Positions 15,701-24,151 of a DNA stretch of 53,133 nucleotides are shown here, one piece after another. Where the stretch lies: contig JAEZKB010000200.1 of NCBI GenBank assembly GCA_023415605.1, forward strand, positions 1-53,133. Direction: 5' to 3'. A program made the translations under genes and the position numbers. Numbering within the stretch: the stretch's first letter is position 1; every line of letters begins with the position of its first letter. Below the pieces are notes generated by a model. It had not been told where the DNA came from, searched no databases, and saw nothing but the letters and a program-made list of their open reading frames with translations. The stretch is from Pseudomonadota bacterium. GTDB taxonomy: Bacteria; Pseudomonadota; Alphaproteobacteria; Rhizobiales; Devosiaceae.

Positions 15701-18270
15701 GCGGTCAGACCCTGCGCGTCAGTCGCCGTCACGGTGATCACGACGCGACCATCGAAATTGGCAGGCGGAGTACCGGTGAAGGTGCCGGTGGCAGCGTTGA
15801 ACACCAGCCAGGCCGGCAGGGCAGCCCCATTGCCGAGCTTGGCGCTCAGCGTGAGCGCGCCATTGTCGGTGAAGGTCCCCGCAGGCAGCGTGAAGCTTAG
15901 CGCAGTGCCCGCCTCGCCCTCCTGGTTGGCCAGCGGATCCACTAGGATCGGCGCCGGGTTGAAGGTGGCAACGGTCAGCGAGAAGACGTCGGCGGCCTTG
16001 GCGCCGCTCGGATCGGTCGCGGTGACTGCGATTAGCAGCGTGTCTGTATTGCCGGTCGGCGGCGTGCCCGAGAAGGTGCGCGTTACGGCGTTGAAGCTCA
16101 GCCAGCTCGGCAGCGGCTGGCCATTGGCCAGTGTCGCGGTCAGCGTCAAGGCATCACCGTTGGGGTCAACGAAGGTGCCGGCCGCGAGGGTATGCGTGAA
16201 AGCGGTGCCAGTCGTCGCGTTCTGGTGTGCGATTGCACCGGCCACATAGGGTGCCGCATTGGTGGCCTGAGCCGCAGAAATGGTGAGGCGGAAGATGTCC
16301 GACACGTAGCCACCCTTGGCGTCCAGCGCCGTCACCGTGATGTCGATCGGTCCCGTAGCGCCTGCCGGAGGCGTACCGGTGAAAGTGCGGGTCGCAGCAT
16401 TGAAGGTCAACCAGGCGGGCAACTGCGCTCCACCGGCCAAGGTCGCGACCAGCGTCAGCACATCGCCGTCTGGATCGGTGAAGGCATTGGCTGGCACGGT
16501 GTAGTTTATGGCCACACCCTGAGTGCCGTTGGCATCAGACAGGGCAGTGTTGACCACCGGATTGCGGTTCACCGTGCCGTTGGGATCGGTGATCATCAAG
16601 CGGACGATCTTGCCATTCCCGTATTGCGAAGCGTCGGCGAAGTAGACGTAGCCATCCGGGCCTTGCGAGAAGCTCAGGCTGGCGTACTGACCGACGGTGG
16701 CAACGTACTGCAATTGCGTGCGGTCGTTCACGTCGACGGCGAAGATGTCCCCGTCGATGACGTCGGCAAAGAAGTAATCGTCCTTGAACACGCCCGGATA
16801 CTTGTCGCCGCTATAGACGAAGTTGCCGCCGATGATGGCCGACATCTGGTGCCCCGGATCGGCCGCGACATGCGAGAACGCCCGGAACGGCGCTGTAACG
16901 ACGATGCTCCCATTGGCGACGGCGGCATAGAACGCCGCAGCGCTCGGCAGATTTTGATACTCCGGCGTCCGGACCATCTCGCCGGTGTCGCCGCCTTCGA
17001 AATAGGGCCAACCGAAATTGGCGCCCTTACCGCCCGAATTGATTTCTTCCCAGGAGTACCAGCCGGTCTCCGAGATCATCAGCTTGCCATCCTGGCTGAA
17101 CGCCATGGTGTAGGGGTTGCGCAGGCCCATCTGCCAGACCTTGGATGCGTTGGCATCAAGGTTCCCGGCGGTGGCATAGGGGTTGTCGGCAAGACCCTGG
17201 CCAGTCATAGGGTCGATCCGGAGAATCTTACCAGAGAGGCTGTTGACGTTCTGCACAGAGACCGTTCGAGGGTCGGCGTAGTTGTAGGACGTACCGTCGC
17301 CGGTAGCGACGTAGAGCGCGCCATCCGGCCCGAACTCGATTGCCCCGCCAGCATGCGAGCGCGAGTCGACCTTGATGTAATCCTGCTTGTAGTTGCCGTT
17401 CGCATCCACATCGGAAGCGCGGGCATTGCGGTGCACGGGATCGGTGTAGTCGAGCTGGCCACCGCCGGAGATGTCGGCGAGCGACCGGCCACCGGCGCCA
17501 AGCATGATCTTTTCAGAACCCGCCACAATCGTAGGCGTTGGGCCGTCAAGGTTGAGAGTATAGCGCACCAGATGCGCATAGCGGTTGCCGAGACCGTCGC
17601 GGCCGGCATTGCCGCTCGCGCCCGCGTCCGGCGGATCCACGACGTAGTACGCATAAAGGTAGGGATTGTTCGCCAAGTCCGGGTGCAACTCGATATCGAG
17701 TAGGCCTCGATCGGCGTCGCTGTTCACCTTGGCACTGATGTCGAGCAGCGTCGACTTCACCGTGCCCGTCGCCATGTCCACTACCTTGATCACGCCACCC
17801 TGTTCGGAGACGAGCGCGGTGGTATTGTTCACCCACTGAATCTGTAACGGGTCATTGAGGCCGGTCACCACGTTGACGCGACTTACAGTGAAGGGCGTAG
17901 TCTGCGGCGGGTTGGCAGGAGGATCGACCGGGTTCTCGTCATCAAGGATCGAGATGTTGGCCGTGCGTGGGAAATGCGGTTCGCCGCTGCTGACAGCGCT
18001 CAGGGTGAAGCTGAAGCGCTCGGTTGGTTCAGACAGGCTGTCGTTGAGGATCGGGATCTGCACGCTGACCGAATTTTGGCCAGCAGGGATGACGACAGTG
18101 CCGGACTTGGTCGTGTAGTCAGAGCCGGCGGTGGCCGTGCCCGCATTCGTCGCGTAGGTCGCGGTCACCGCCCCGGATGTATCGCCATCACGCTTGATGA
18201 TGATTGTTACGAACCCGTCGCGCTCGCCCACGCTGTACTCGGTCGCGCCGAGATAGATCCTGCCCGTCAT
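12787..18270 (-). CDS. Giant type I secretion substrate: Calx-beta + PQQ-type sugar dehydrogenase + 11 Ig-like repeats
   Basis: 1827 residues with no Sec signal. Residues 1-112 form a Calx-beta domain (GSDYTTKSGTVVIPAGQ, NDSLSEPTERFSF). Residues 128-560 are a glucose/sorbosone dehydrogenase-type propeller. SRSHAGGAIEFGPDGALYVA places the likely catalytic His at 306, with GLRNPYTMAF at 382-391 and WEEINSGGKGANFGWP at 407-422. Residues 570-1671 are eleven about 100-residue cadherin-like/putative Ig repeats (LPAWLTFNAATRTFSGTP type). Residues 1672-1827 hold a duplicated Gly/Asp-rich unit that probably acts as the export signal. AGGGA precedes the ATG. The adaptor and ABC genes lie directly upstream on the same strand. 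It would oxidise a sugar outside the cell or on its surface; the substrate is unknown. Confidence 0.88.
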   Translation of the reverse strand: MTGRIYLGATEYSVGERDGFVTIIIKRDGDTSGAVTATYATNAGTATAGSDYTTKSGTVVIPAGQNSVSVQIPILNDSLSEPTERFSFTLSAVSSGEPHFPRTANISILDDENPVDPPANPPQTTPFTVSRVNVVTGLNDPLQIQWVNNTTALVSEQGGVIKVVDMATGTVKSTLLDISAKVNSDADRGLLDIELHPDLANNPYLYAYYVVDPPDAGASGNAGRDGLGNRYAHLVRYTLNLDGPTPTIVAGSEKIMLGAGGRSLADISGGGQLDYTDPVHRNARASDVDANGNYKQDYIKVDSRSHAGGAIEFGPDGALYVATGDGTSYNYADPRTVSVQNVNSLSGKILRIDPMTGQGLADNPYATAGNLDANASKVWQMGLRNPYTMAFSQDGKLMISETGWYSWEEINSGGKGANFGWPYFEGGDTGEMVRTPEYQNLPSAAAFYAAVANGSIVVTAPFRAFSHVAADPGHQMSAIIGGNFVYSGDKYPGVFKDDYFFADVIDGDIFAVDVNDRTQLQYVATVGQYASLSFSQGPDGYVYFADASQYGNGKIVRLMITDPNGTVNRNPVVNTALSDANGTQGVAINYTVPANAFTDPDGDVLTLVATLAGGAQLPAWLTFNAATRTFTGTPPAGATGPIDITVTALDAKGGYVSDIFRLTISAAQATNAAPYVAGAIAHQNATTGTAFTHTLAAGTFVDPNGDALTLTATLANGQPLPSWLSFNAVTRTFSGTPPTGNTDTLLIAVTATDPSGAKAADVFSLTVATFNPAPILVDPLANQEGEAGTALSFTLPAGTFTDNGALTLSAKLGNGAALPAWLVFNAATGTFTGTPPANFDGRVVITVTATDAQGLTASDSFVLDIDPPAPNAPPTVANAIADQTTAEEANFTFTVPANTFADVNGDPLTLTTTLAGGAALPSWLTFNAATRTFSGRPDDAQVGKVTVVVTANDGKGGTVSDTFDITITPVNDAPVVAAPIADQTAREGTAFTFQVPAGAFTDVDGDTLTYTATLSNGAALPSWLAFDAATRTFSGTPPAGSADLVVRVTANDGKGGTVSDDFDVATPTAVNVAPIVAVAIPDQTTAEEIDFSYTIPPVTFSDANGDMLTYSALRENGMPLPAWLKFDAATRTFSGRPDDADVGTVSVRVVANDGRGGVVSDVFQIRVNPVNDMPVVAVAFPDQTITEGTAFTFTVPQSTFTDADLNSTLTVTATQSNGAALPGWLVFNAETWTFTGTAPAGSPDLVISLVVNDGNGGTVTDTFNLVTSGVANLAPIVANPIVNQTTAEEAAFIFTLPANTFTDANNDTLTYSARLAGGAALPAWLSFDAATRTFSGRPDDAQVGTVSVEVTVSDGRGGTTSDAFDIVITPVNDAPKVLSPIADQSATEGREYSFVVPAGAFGDVDGDTLTFTASLDNGAPLPTWLTFNAASRLFSGIPPAGASDLTVRVTASDGKGGTVSDSFVLTTPAGANRAPTVQTPILDVTGTEQVAFSFKLPAGIFADADGDTLTKTFTLENGQPLPAWLTYNAATETFTGMPDDQQVGTISIKVTASDGKGGTVSDTFNLTIAGVNDAPVVANPIADTTATTGTAFNFVVPANAFADVDSPTLTYSATLANGSALPSWLTFNAATRTFSGTPADANAGAVSVRVTATDNAGAKATDDFNITVSRPTTAETLYQNTSSNQTIDAGDGRDVFVFNTTSNGYSWGPTQDGKGIVVWKGGSFDILFNFEAIRFTNKSIEVSSILGSGSPDVLDDPDAVQHLTGKSTADRFIIDAVSTDYRWGATQDGKGVVVWRTTGDDTYDILTGFETLVFDDRTVDISGIGTV
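13258..16563 (-). repeat. Eleven tandem 300-base coding repeats
   Basis: These encode residues 570-1671 of the giant protein, each unit about 100 residues. Each has an entry strand (VANPIADQTT), a core (FTDxDGDTLTYTATL), the signature LPAWLTFNAATRTFSG, and a final strand with GGTVSDTFD. Units 4 to 10 alternate between an AEE/GRPDDAQVG form and a TEGTAF/GTPPAGS form, which points to duplication of a two-unit block. Units 1-3 and 11 follow this less closely. Confidence 0.85.
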
Positions 18271-18393
18271 TGTAAATCCCTGCCAATTACAACAAATAAT
18301 AGCTGAAAAGGTATTAAGGCGGACGCGAGGAAAGCGCTTGCGTAATCAGATATTAAGAATAATGCGCGTGGTTAATCTCGAAGGTTTTATCGA

Positions 18394-19713
18394 TCAGCGG
18401 AAAGCGCGCGAGAAACTGTCGGTAAATGGCGCGAACAGATACTGCAGGAGCGTGTGGTCGCGCTTCTTGAAATAAGCATCTGCGACCATGCCAGGGCCAG
18501 TCTTCGGCATTTCATCCAGAGCTTGGCGATCGACATCGAGGCGGACTGTAAAGTAGCGCGCGCCGGTTCGCTCATCCAGGTGGCTATCGGGCGAGATGAA
18601 CGTGACTTTCGCGGGCAGGGGATCGAAGTTCTTGCGGGCAAGACCGCCGAACATGATCTCGGCATCCTGGTCGATGGCGATGTCGTCGATTTCGATTGGG
18701 GCCACGCGTGCCTCGATGAGGATCGGCGCATCGTCGGGCACCACTTCGGCGATCGGCGCAAAAGGCTCGATGGCGCTGCCGATGGTGTTCACACGGAGCT
18801 TGTCGACAATGCCGGCTGCGGGTGCGCGGATTTCCACCCGGCCAGCGGCCACCCGTGCGGCGGCAAGCTGGTCAGCAAGTTCCAGGCGTTCGGCGCGGGC
18901 CTTGGCTATTTCGGTGGAGATGTCCTGCGCCAAGTTAGCCGCCTGCGCGGCAAGGCGGCCATCCGTTTCCCGTACCTGCTCGTCGATCGCCTTGAGCTGT
19001 CCCTCGGCGCGCTCGATGCTGCCCTGGATGCGGGCATGTTCACGCTCGATCTCACGCAGTTGAGCGGCGCGGCCATAGCCCCTGACCTGAGCCGCCCGAC
19101 GGAGTTCCAGGTCTTTGCCAACACTGGCGAGCTGGAGCTTCAGCGCATTGGTCTCGCCTTCAAGACCAGTACGCTCCCGCAACAGCGCCTCGCGCTGGGC
19201 CGTAAGCACGCGGCCTTCTGCAGCCACGCGATCGGCGCGCGATGCAAAAGTCTCGGCCTGGTCGGCCATGAATTCGGCGACAAGATCAGGGGCGTATTGC
19301 GTCAGGCTGGCATTGGTGACGGCAGCAGGGAACGTCGTCCCGTCGCGTTCGGCCGCGAGCCGCGCCAAAGTCACATCGAGGCCGGCCAGACGCGCATTGA
19401 GTTGGCTGAGCGCGGCCTTCTCAGCCTCCGGGCTCAGTTCGGCGATCAGGGTGCCGGCAGTAACATGGTCACCCTCACGCACGTGGATGGCGGAGACGAC
19501 TGCACCGCTGGCGTGGCGGAGCACGTGGCTCTTGCCGTCGCTGACGACGACGCCCGGCGCAATCACCGCGCCCGAGATGGGGACGATCACGGCCCAAATG
19601 ACGAACACCGCGCCGAAGCCGGCGAGCACGCGGCTGCCCAGTCGGGTCGCGCCGCTGAAGTCGGACACTCGGCTGCGGGTCATGTCGAGATCGGTAGGCA
19701 GGGTCGTCATCAT
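18394..19713 (-). CDS. Type I secretion periplasmic adaptor (HlyD family)
   Basis: 439 residues with one N-terminal membrane helix (VLAGFGAVFVIWAVIVPISG), then the first half of a lipoyl/barrel-sandwich domain (GAVVSAIHVREGDHVTAGTL), a long coiled-coil hairpin of about 200 residues, the second lipoyl half (VEIRAPAAGIVDKLRVNTIG) and a beta-barrel domain. This is the standard order for a membrane-fusion protein bridging the ABC transporter and TolC. Its ATG shares one base with the ABC gene's stop (TGATG), so the two are translationally coupled. It most likely exports the giant protein encoded 123 bases downstream. Confidence 0.93.
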   Translation of the reverse strand: MMTTLPTDLDMTRSRVSDFSGATRLGSRVLAGFGAVFVIWAVIVPISGAVIAPGVVVSDGKSHVLRHASGAVVSAIHVREGDHVTAGTLIAELSPEAEKAALSQLNARLAGLDVTLARLAAERDGTTFPAAVTNASLTQYAPDLVAEFMADQAETFASRADRVAAEGRVLTAQREALLRERTGLEGETNALKLQLASVGKDLELRRAAQVRGYGRAAQLREIEREHARIQGSIERAEGQLKAIDEQVRETDGRLAAQAANLAQDISTEIAKARAERLELADQLAAARVAAGRVEIRAPAAGIVDKLRVNTIGSAIEPFAPIAEVVPDDAPILIEARVAPIEIDDIAIDQDAEIMFGGLARKNFDPLPAKVTFISPDSHLDERTGARYFTVRLDVDRQALDEMPKTGPGMVADAYFKKRDHTLLQYLFAPFTDSFSRAFR

Positions 19714-21476
19714 CAGGCTCCCGCGCTCTGCGTCGGTGCGGCCGTGTGCAACCGCTGGAAATTCGCGACCTTGGCGGCGAACCGCGCCTCATCGGTACCG
19801 GTGTTGCGCAGCACCGGCAGGACGTCGCGCGCCGGTCGAACGGACTCGAGACGCCCGTCTCGGATCAGCGCGACGCGATCGGCGACTGCGAGGATAGAGC
19901 TGCGCTGCGACACCACCACGATGGCGCGGCCGCGTCCGCGCTCGGCTGCGAGCGCATCGATCAACGCCCGTTCGCCATCGCTGTCGAGGTGCGCGTTGGG
20001 CTCGTCTAGCACCAGCAGCACCGGATTACCGAACAATGCCCGAGCGAGGCCGATGCGCTGGGCCTGGCCACCAGAGAGGCGGATGCCGCCGGAGCCTAGA
20101 CGCGTCATGTAGCCGTCTGGCAACCGGGCGATGAATTCGTGTGCATTGGCGCGTTGCGCTGCCTGCACCACCTCGAGGTCGCTCGCGCCGGGGATGAAGC
20201 GGGCGATGTTCTGGGCCACGGTGCCATCGAGCAATTCACTGTCCTGGCCGAGATAGCCGGTGGCGCTGCCGCGCTGCGCGAGCGGCCACTGCGTCAGGTC
20301 GAAACCGTCGAGGCGGACGTGCCCTGTCGTTGGCGCCGCGATGCCGGCCATGAGGCGCGCCAGCGTCGACTTGCCGGCGCCGCTCGGACCCATCACGGCG
20401 ACGATCTCGCCTGGCCCGATGGTAAGGCTGATGCCGGTGAGCAGGCTGCGCGGACCACTACGCTCGGCAATGTCGAAACCGGCATCTTCTAGTGACAGTT
20501 TTCCTGTCGCTGCGGGCAGGGTCACCTCGTCGCCAGGAGCGCTGGCGGTGAGCTTTTCGAGGGCTTCGTTGACCGAGCGGTGGGCGGCATAACCCTGGGT
20601 TAACTGACGCCAGCCGCCGATCATCTGTTCGACCGGCTGCAGCGCGCGGCCCGACAGCAGCGAGGCGGCGAAGATGAGGCCCGCCGACATCTGGCCGATA
20701 AGCACGAGATAGGCGCCTAGTCCGAGGATCAGCACCTGCAGGGTCTGGCGCACGAAGCGGGTGAAGCCATAGTAGAAGGCATTGGCGGTGCCGGCCTCAT
20801 CTGCCGCGCCGGAGGCGGCTATGGCCTGCTGCTCCCAGCGTCCGACCATCTGGGGGGCCATGCCGAGGGCACGGACATCCTCACCCTGTCGAAGGGCGGC
20901 CGATGCATAGCGCGATGCCTGCGCTTGGTAGGAATTGCTGCGCTCGCCGCTATCGCCCAGTGCACGGTTGTTAAGGACGGCAAGCACGACCAGCACCGCG
21001 CTGCCTACCAACGTCGTCACGCCGAGTGCTGGGTGGGCGAGAAAGAGGATGATGAGGAAAAGCGGCGCGAAAGGCAAGTCATAGAGTGTGAGGAAGATCT
21101 TGCTCGACAGCATCTGGCGCACAGTGCCGGTCGCCTTCAGCGCCTCCGCCACTGCGCCGGTCTGCTCCGTGCCGAGGCCGTATTCAAGCAGTTGGCGGGC
21201 GGCGGTCAGTTCGTAGCGGGCACTGAGCTTCTGGGCGATGACGGCACGCACCGACTCGACCACTCCGTAGATGGCAAGCGCTCCGATGATAATCAGCGTC
21301 AGGAAGATCAGGGTCGAGATGCCGTGGCCGGGAAGCACGTGGCTGTAGACCTGCGTCATGTAGAGCGGCGAGGCGAGCAGCAGTAGGTTGATGGCGGTCG
21401 AAAAGACCCAGAGATAGTTGGTGGCGTCGCGGAACAAGCCGTCCAGCGGTCCCCGCTTCTTCCAGAACAGATTCAT
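19713..21476 (-). CDS. Type I secretion ABC permease/ATPase (PrtD/PrsD-like)
   Basis: 587 residues from the ATG at MNLFWKKRGPLDG. An N-terminal six-helix ABC transmembrane domain is followed by the nucleotide-binding domain: Walker A GPSGAGKST near residue 360, signature LSGGQAQRIGLARAL near 465-480, and Walker B VLLVLDEPN just after. There is no C39 peptidase domain, which fits the PrtD/AprD class that exports substrates with uncleaved C-terminal signals. It is the first gene of the adaptor-substrate run and is divergent from the TolC-like gene across a 144-base gap. Confidence 0.93.
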   Translation of the reverse strand: MNLFWKKRGPLDGLFRDATNYLWVFSTAINLLLLASPLYMTQVYSHVLPGHGISTLIFLTLIIIGALAIYGVVESVRAVIAQKLSARYELTAARQLLEYGLGTEQTGAVAEALKATGTVRQMLSSKIFLTLYDLPFAPLFLIILFLAHPALGVTTLVGSAVLVVLAVLNNRALGDSGERSNSYQAQASRYASAALRQGEDVRALGMAPQMVGRWEQQAIAASGAADEAGTANAFYYGFTRFVRQTLQVLILGLGAYLVLIGQMSAGLIFAASLLSGRALQPVEQMIGGWRQLTQGYAAHRSVNEALEKLTASAPGDEVTLPAATGKLSLEDAGFDIAERSGPRSLLTGISLTIGPGEIVAVMGPSGAGKSTLARLMAGIAAPTTGHVRLDGFDLTQWPLAQRGSATGYLGQDSELLDGTVAQNIARFIPGASDLEVVQAAQRANAHEFIARLPDGYMTRLGSGGIRLSGGQAQRIGLARALFGNPVLLVLDEPNAHLDSDGERALIDALAAERGRGRAIVVVSQRSSILAVADRVALIRDGRLESVRPARDVLPVLRNTGTDEARFAAKVANFQRLHTAAPTQSAGA

Positions 21477-21603
21477 CCATTGGCCTCCCGCACGTGGCAC
21501 CTGGGTTAGGCGTAGATCACGCTGACGGCGACCGAAACGGGAGAGTGAACGAAGGGTAAACCAGCGCGGTAAACGCCGCGCGGCAAGCGGTGAAAACGTC
21601 TTA

Positions 21604-21622
21604 TTATCCGGGCATTAACCAT
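21604..21622 (+). promoter_or_regulatory. Possible CtrA-like site near the TolC-like gene start
   Basis: TTAT, seven bases, then TTAACCAT, one base off the alphaproteobacterial CtrA box TTAA-N7-TTAAC. It lies in the divergent gap between the transporter genes and the TolC-like gene, but overlaps the upstream ATG. If it is real, the TolC gene would more likely start at a later ATG such as 21642. The match is short and could be chance. Confidence 0.3.
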
Positions 21623-23015
21623 GCTGCGTAATAGTTCGTACATGCTTCCGCCGCGCAGACCGACATTGTTGTGCCGACTGGGTGCTGCGCTGGGCCTTGC
21701 CACGACGCTCGGCAGCAGCATCCTCCCTGCCAATGCGGGCGGGGTGCTCGATGGCTTATTCCTGCGCCCGTCTCTCACCGCCACGAACTACATCCACGAT
21801 CTGCCGGTGGCGCCGTTCTCGGCCGATTTCGGGCGGCTTATCCGCAACGCGGTGCGGCATGCCGATGGTGTGCAGGCGGCGGCGGCGCGCTGGCAGGCCG
21901 AAGAGTTCGGCGTCGACGAGGCCCGCGGGGCGCAGTGGCCCAACGCGATGTTCTACGGCGAGACAGGCTTTGCCAGTGGCGGTATGGGCACTTCGCCCTA
22001 TGCCTATGGCGTGCGAGTGTCACTGCCGGTTTATGACGGCAACAGTCGCGCCTTCGCCACAGAGGCTCAGTCGGCTACGTCCAATGCAGCCCGCCTGGCC
22101 GCTGTTGACGAGCTTGCTGCCACGCTTGTCGACCTGGTCGCATCGGCTGCGGCGATCCGGCGCAGCACGGAAATTCTCGGTATCCGCCAGAGCCAGCGTG
22201 CCGCCATGGTGGCTCTGCTCGGCGAAATTGGCAGCGAGCGCGAGACGGGTACCGCTAGCCGGGTGGATACCGACCAGGTGCAGGGACAGATCACACAGAT
22301 CGACGTCGAGCTGCGCATGACGGAGGCATCCCGCGTGCAGGCTCGTGAAAGTTTCGCCCTCATTGCAGGCGATGCACCGGACCATGTGGGGGTCGTCGGA
22401 TCGTTGTCCAGGACGCTGCCGCGCAACGCCGAAGCAGCGACCGCCATGGCGCTGGATGGCAATCCGAGGTTGGGGCAAAGCCTCGAGCTGGCGATGGCCG
22501 CCGCATATAATCGCGACTCGGTCCGCTCCGGTCTCGGACCATCATTGAAGCTTGACCTCGATGCTGGTCAGGCCGGCGATTTCAGCACAGGCATCAGCCG
22601 CCCCTCGGCCAGCGTGATGATGCGGCTCGAGGTGCCCTTCACCTTTGGCGCGGATGCCCGTGTGCAGCGTATGGCGCACCAGGCTCAGGCGGCCGAGTTC
22701 GAGGTCAGTGCTGCCCGCAAGGGTGTGCTGGCGGCGATCAATGGCGCGTACCTCCGCCTCGGGGTCTCGCGCAAGGCCCTGAGTTTAGCCACGGAGGCGC
22801 AAGCAAAGGCTCAGGCGGTGCTTCTAGGCATGAGGGCCGAACGCGAACTTGGTGAACGAAGCGTGTTTGATCTTATCGGCGCGCAAAACGCGTACGCGGA
22901 AGCACAAATCCGGATCGCCGAACTTCGCTACGAGGTGACGGTCGCTGAACACTTGGTCGCAGCTCAGATCGGTCAGATCGACGAGATATACGGCATCACC
23001 ATCGACGAGTTGTAG
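21621..23015 (+). CDS. TolC family outer-membrane protein
   Basis: 464 residues with an N-terminal signal region (LGAALGLATTLGSSILPANA, then GG). The mature protein has the duplicated helix-strand layout of the outer-membrane efflux family: GRLIRNAVRHADGVQAAAAR near the start, and a second copy beginning DGNPRLGQSLELAMAAAYNR. It ends with the typical LGERSVFDLIGAQNAYAEAQ. It would form the outer-membrane channel of the type I system encoded divergently. The first ATG is used here; a second at 21642 is also possible, and neither has a strong binding site. Confidence 0.9.
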   Translation: MLRNSSYMLPPRRPTLLCRLGAALGLATTLGSSILPANAGGVLDGLFLRPSLTATNYIHDLPVAPFSADFGRLIRNAVRHADGVQAAAARWQAEEFGVDEARGAQWPNAMFYGETGFASGGMGTSPYAYGVRVSLPVYDGNSRAFATEAQSATSNAARLAAVDELAATLVDLVASAAAIRRSTEILGIRQSQRAAMVALLGEIGSERETGTASRVDTDQVQGQITQIDVELRMTEASRVQARESFALIAGDAPDHVGVVGSLSRTLPRNAEAATAMALDGNPRLGQSLELAMAAAYNRDSVRSGLGPSLKLDLDAGQAGDFSTGISRPSASVMMRLEVPFTFGADARVQRMAHQAQAAEFEVSAARKGVLAAINGAYLRLGVSRKALSLATEAQAKAQAVLLGMRAERELGERSVFDLIGAQNAYAEAQIRIAELRYEVTVAEHLVAAQIGQIDEIYGITIDEL

Positions 23016-23075
23016 AGCTTTCCGCCGTCAGAGGTTAGCCCTCCGGTTGATCACACAGGCAGAATGAGCCTGGCG

Positions 23076-23490
23076 ATCCATTCCGCTTTTGCTGCTCACC
23101 GGTGGTCGTCGTCCCGCTGGGGACGTCTTCACGCGTGGCCACTGGTACGAACCAACCGTGCTCCGCGCACGGGACAATCGAAGCGCCATCATGCAGGAAG
23201 AAATCTTCGGGCCAGTTGTGCCATGCTCGAAGTCAGCGATCTCGACGAGGCCGTGCGCTTCGCCAATGAGTCAGCCTACGGCCTCTCCGCCTACCCATTC
23301 ACCCGCGATCTCTCCCGGGTAATGCGCTTCAGCCGCGAAAGCGCCTTCGGCGAACTCTACATCAACGGGGCGCCGGCGAACTTGTCCAGGGCTTCCATTG
23401 CGGCTGGAAACAGTCCGGCACCGGCGGCGAAGACGGTCGCCACGGCATCGACAACTACCTGCGAAAAAAGGTACAGTTCCGTGTCAATCT
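23076..23490 (+). pseudogene. Aldehyde dehydrogenase (AldA-type), 3' remnant
   Basis: The C-terminal third of an aldehyde dehydrogenase can be read across three frames: HWYEPTVL...QEEIFGPVVP, then LEVSDLDEAVRFANESAYGL and FGELYIN, then VQGFHCGWKQSGTGGEDGRH and NYLRKKVQF. The last block closely resembles the end of lactaldehyde dehydrogenase AldA. Single lost bases near 23226 (after VVP) and 23366 (after YIN) restore the frame. The NAD-binding region and catalytic Cys are absent. It has no intact start and is probably non-functional, left from an earlier rearrangement. Confidence 0.75.
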
Positions 23491-23634
23491 ATGCACACGG
23501 GAGCATTCTCTGCCAGTTGTGCAACAGCCGGATGCACAATTTGACGATCCAGCCTCGCTTCGGTGGAAGTCGCAGTCATTTAGCAGCGGCTAGGGTCCGA
23601 GGGGTCGCTCCAGTTTAGCCTCCTTCTGCGTCGA

Positions 23635-24145
23635 CTATCGGGTTGAATAGTTGAACGGCAGGACGACCGAATCCGTGACCATGCCATCGCATTTCACACG
23701 CAGTGAAACTTCGTTATGGTAGATCGACGCAAATCCAAAAACCATTTCCACCTCGGTAGACGCCACGTTGTCGGGCATCTCAAAGACTTTGACCGGCGCA
23801 CTGAAATCCGCAGGACGGCCGTCCTGCGGCTCCGCCATGCGGCCCTGTCGAAACTCTCCCCGGCAATTGGCGGCGGTGCCCGGACTAACCTTCTTGGCGA
23901 GGAAGCGCAACCAAGCATACGTCAGCTGCGGATCAGCACCCCTATCCACAAGATGGACGCCGTCACCGACGTCCAACAGTTCAAGGTCTTCTGGCCAGCG
24001 TTGCTGGCCTGTACGCGGGGGACAAGAACCGCCTAATCTCCTCCACGTTGCTCAAAAACGCCGCCGCACCGGCCACGAGGGTGGTTACGACCAGCGCCAC
24101 GCCCTGAAGCGTTTGGAAGAAGGGCTTCTTTGCGCCAGTGGCCAT
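23635..24145 (-). pseudogene. Membrane-anchored hypothetical protein, frameshifted
   Basis: The first part (MATGAKKPFFQTLQGVALVV, then TTLVAGAAAFLSNVEEIRRF) is a short cytoplasmic tip and one membrane helix. It stops after 54 codons. The continuation, QRWPEDLELLDVGDGVHLVD and onward to a beta-rich domain ending SLRVKCDGMVTDSVVLPFNY, is in another frame. Removing one C from a run of five near 24015 joins them as FLSPRTGQQRWPEDLELL. It starts six bases after the peptidoglycan-binding gene, as the third gene of the protease operon. The soluble part has two cysteines and probably lies outside the membrane. No family is recognised. Confidence 0.6.
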
Positions 24146-24151
24146 CGCAAG

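Noticed and set aside
13258..16563. Regular repeats that could suggest a CRISPR array
   Set aside because: The unit is 300 bases, in frame and protein-coding. No short identical repeats with unique spacers occur anywhere in the window.
14245..17703. Long plus-strand open frames (551, 332 and 503 codons) opposite the giant secretion substrate
   Set aside because: They mirror the 300-base repeat periodicity of the minus-strand gene, have no binding sites or family motifs, and arise because the GC-rich repeats lack stop codons on the other strand.
18454..20112. 552-codon plus-strand frame opposite the adaptor and ABC genes
   Set aside because: It is Arg/Gly-rich with no motifs, and lies wholly opposite two certain genes.
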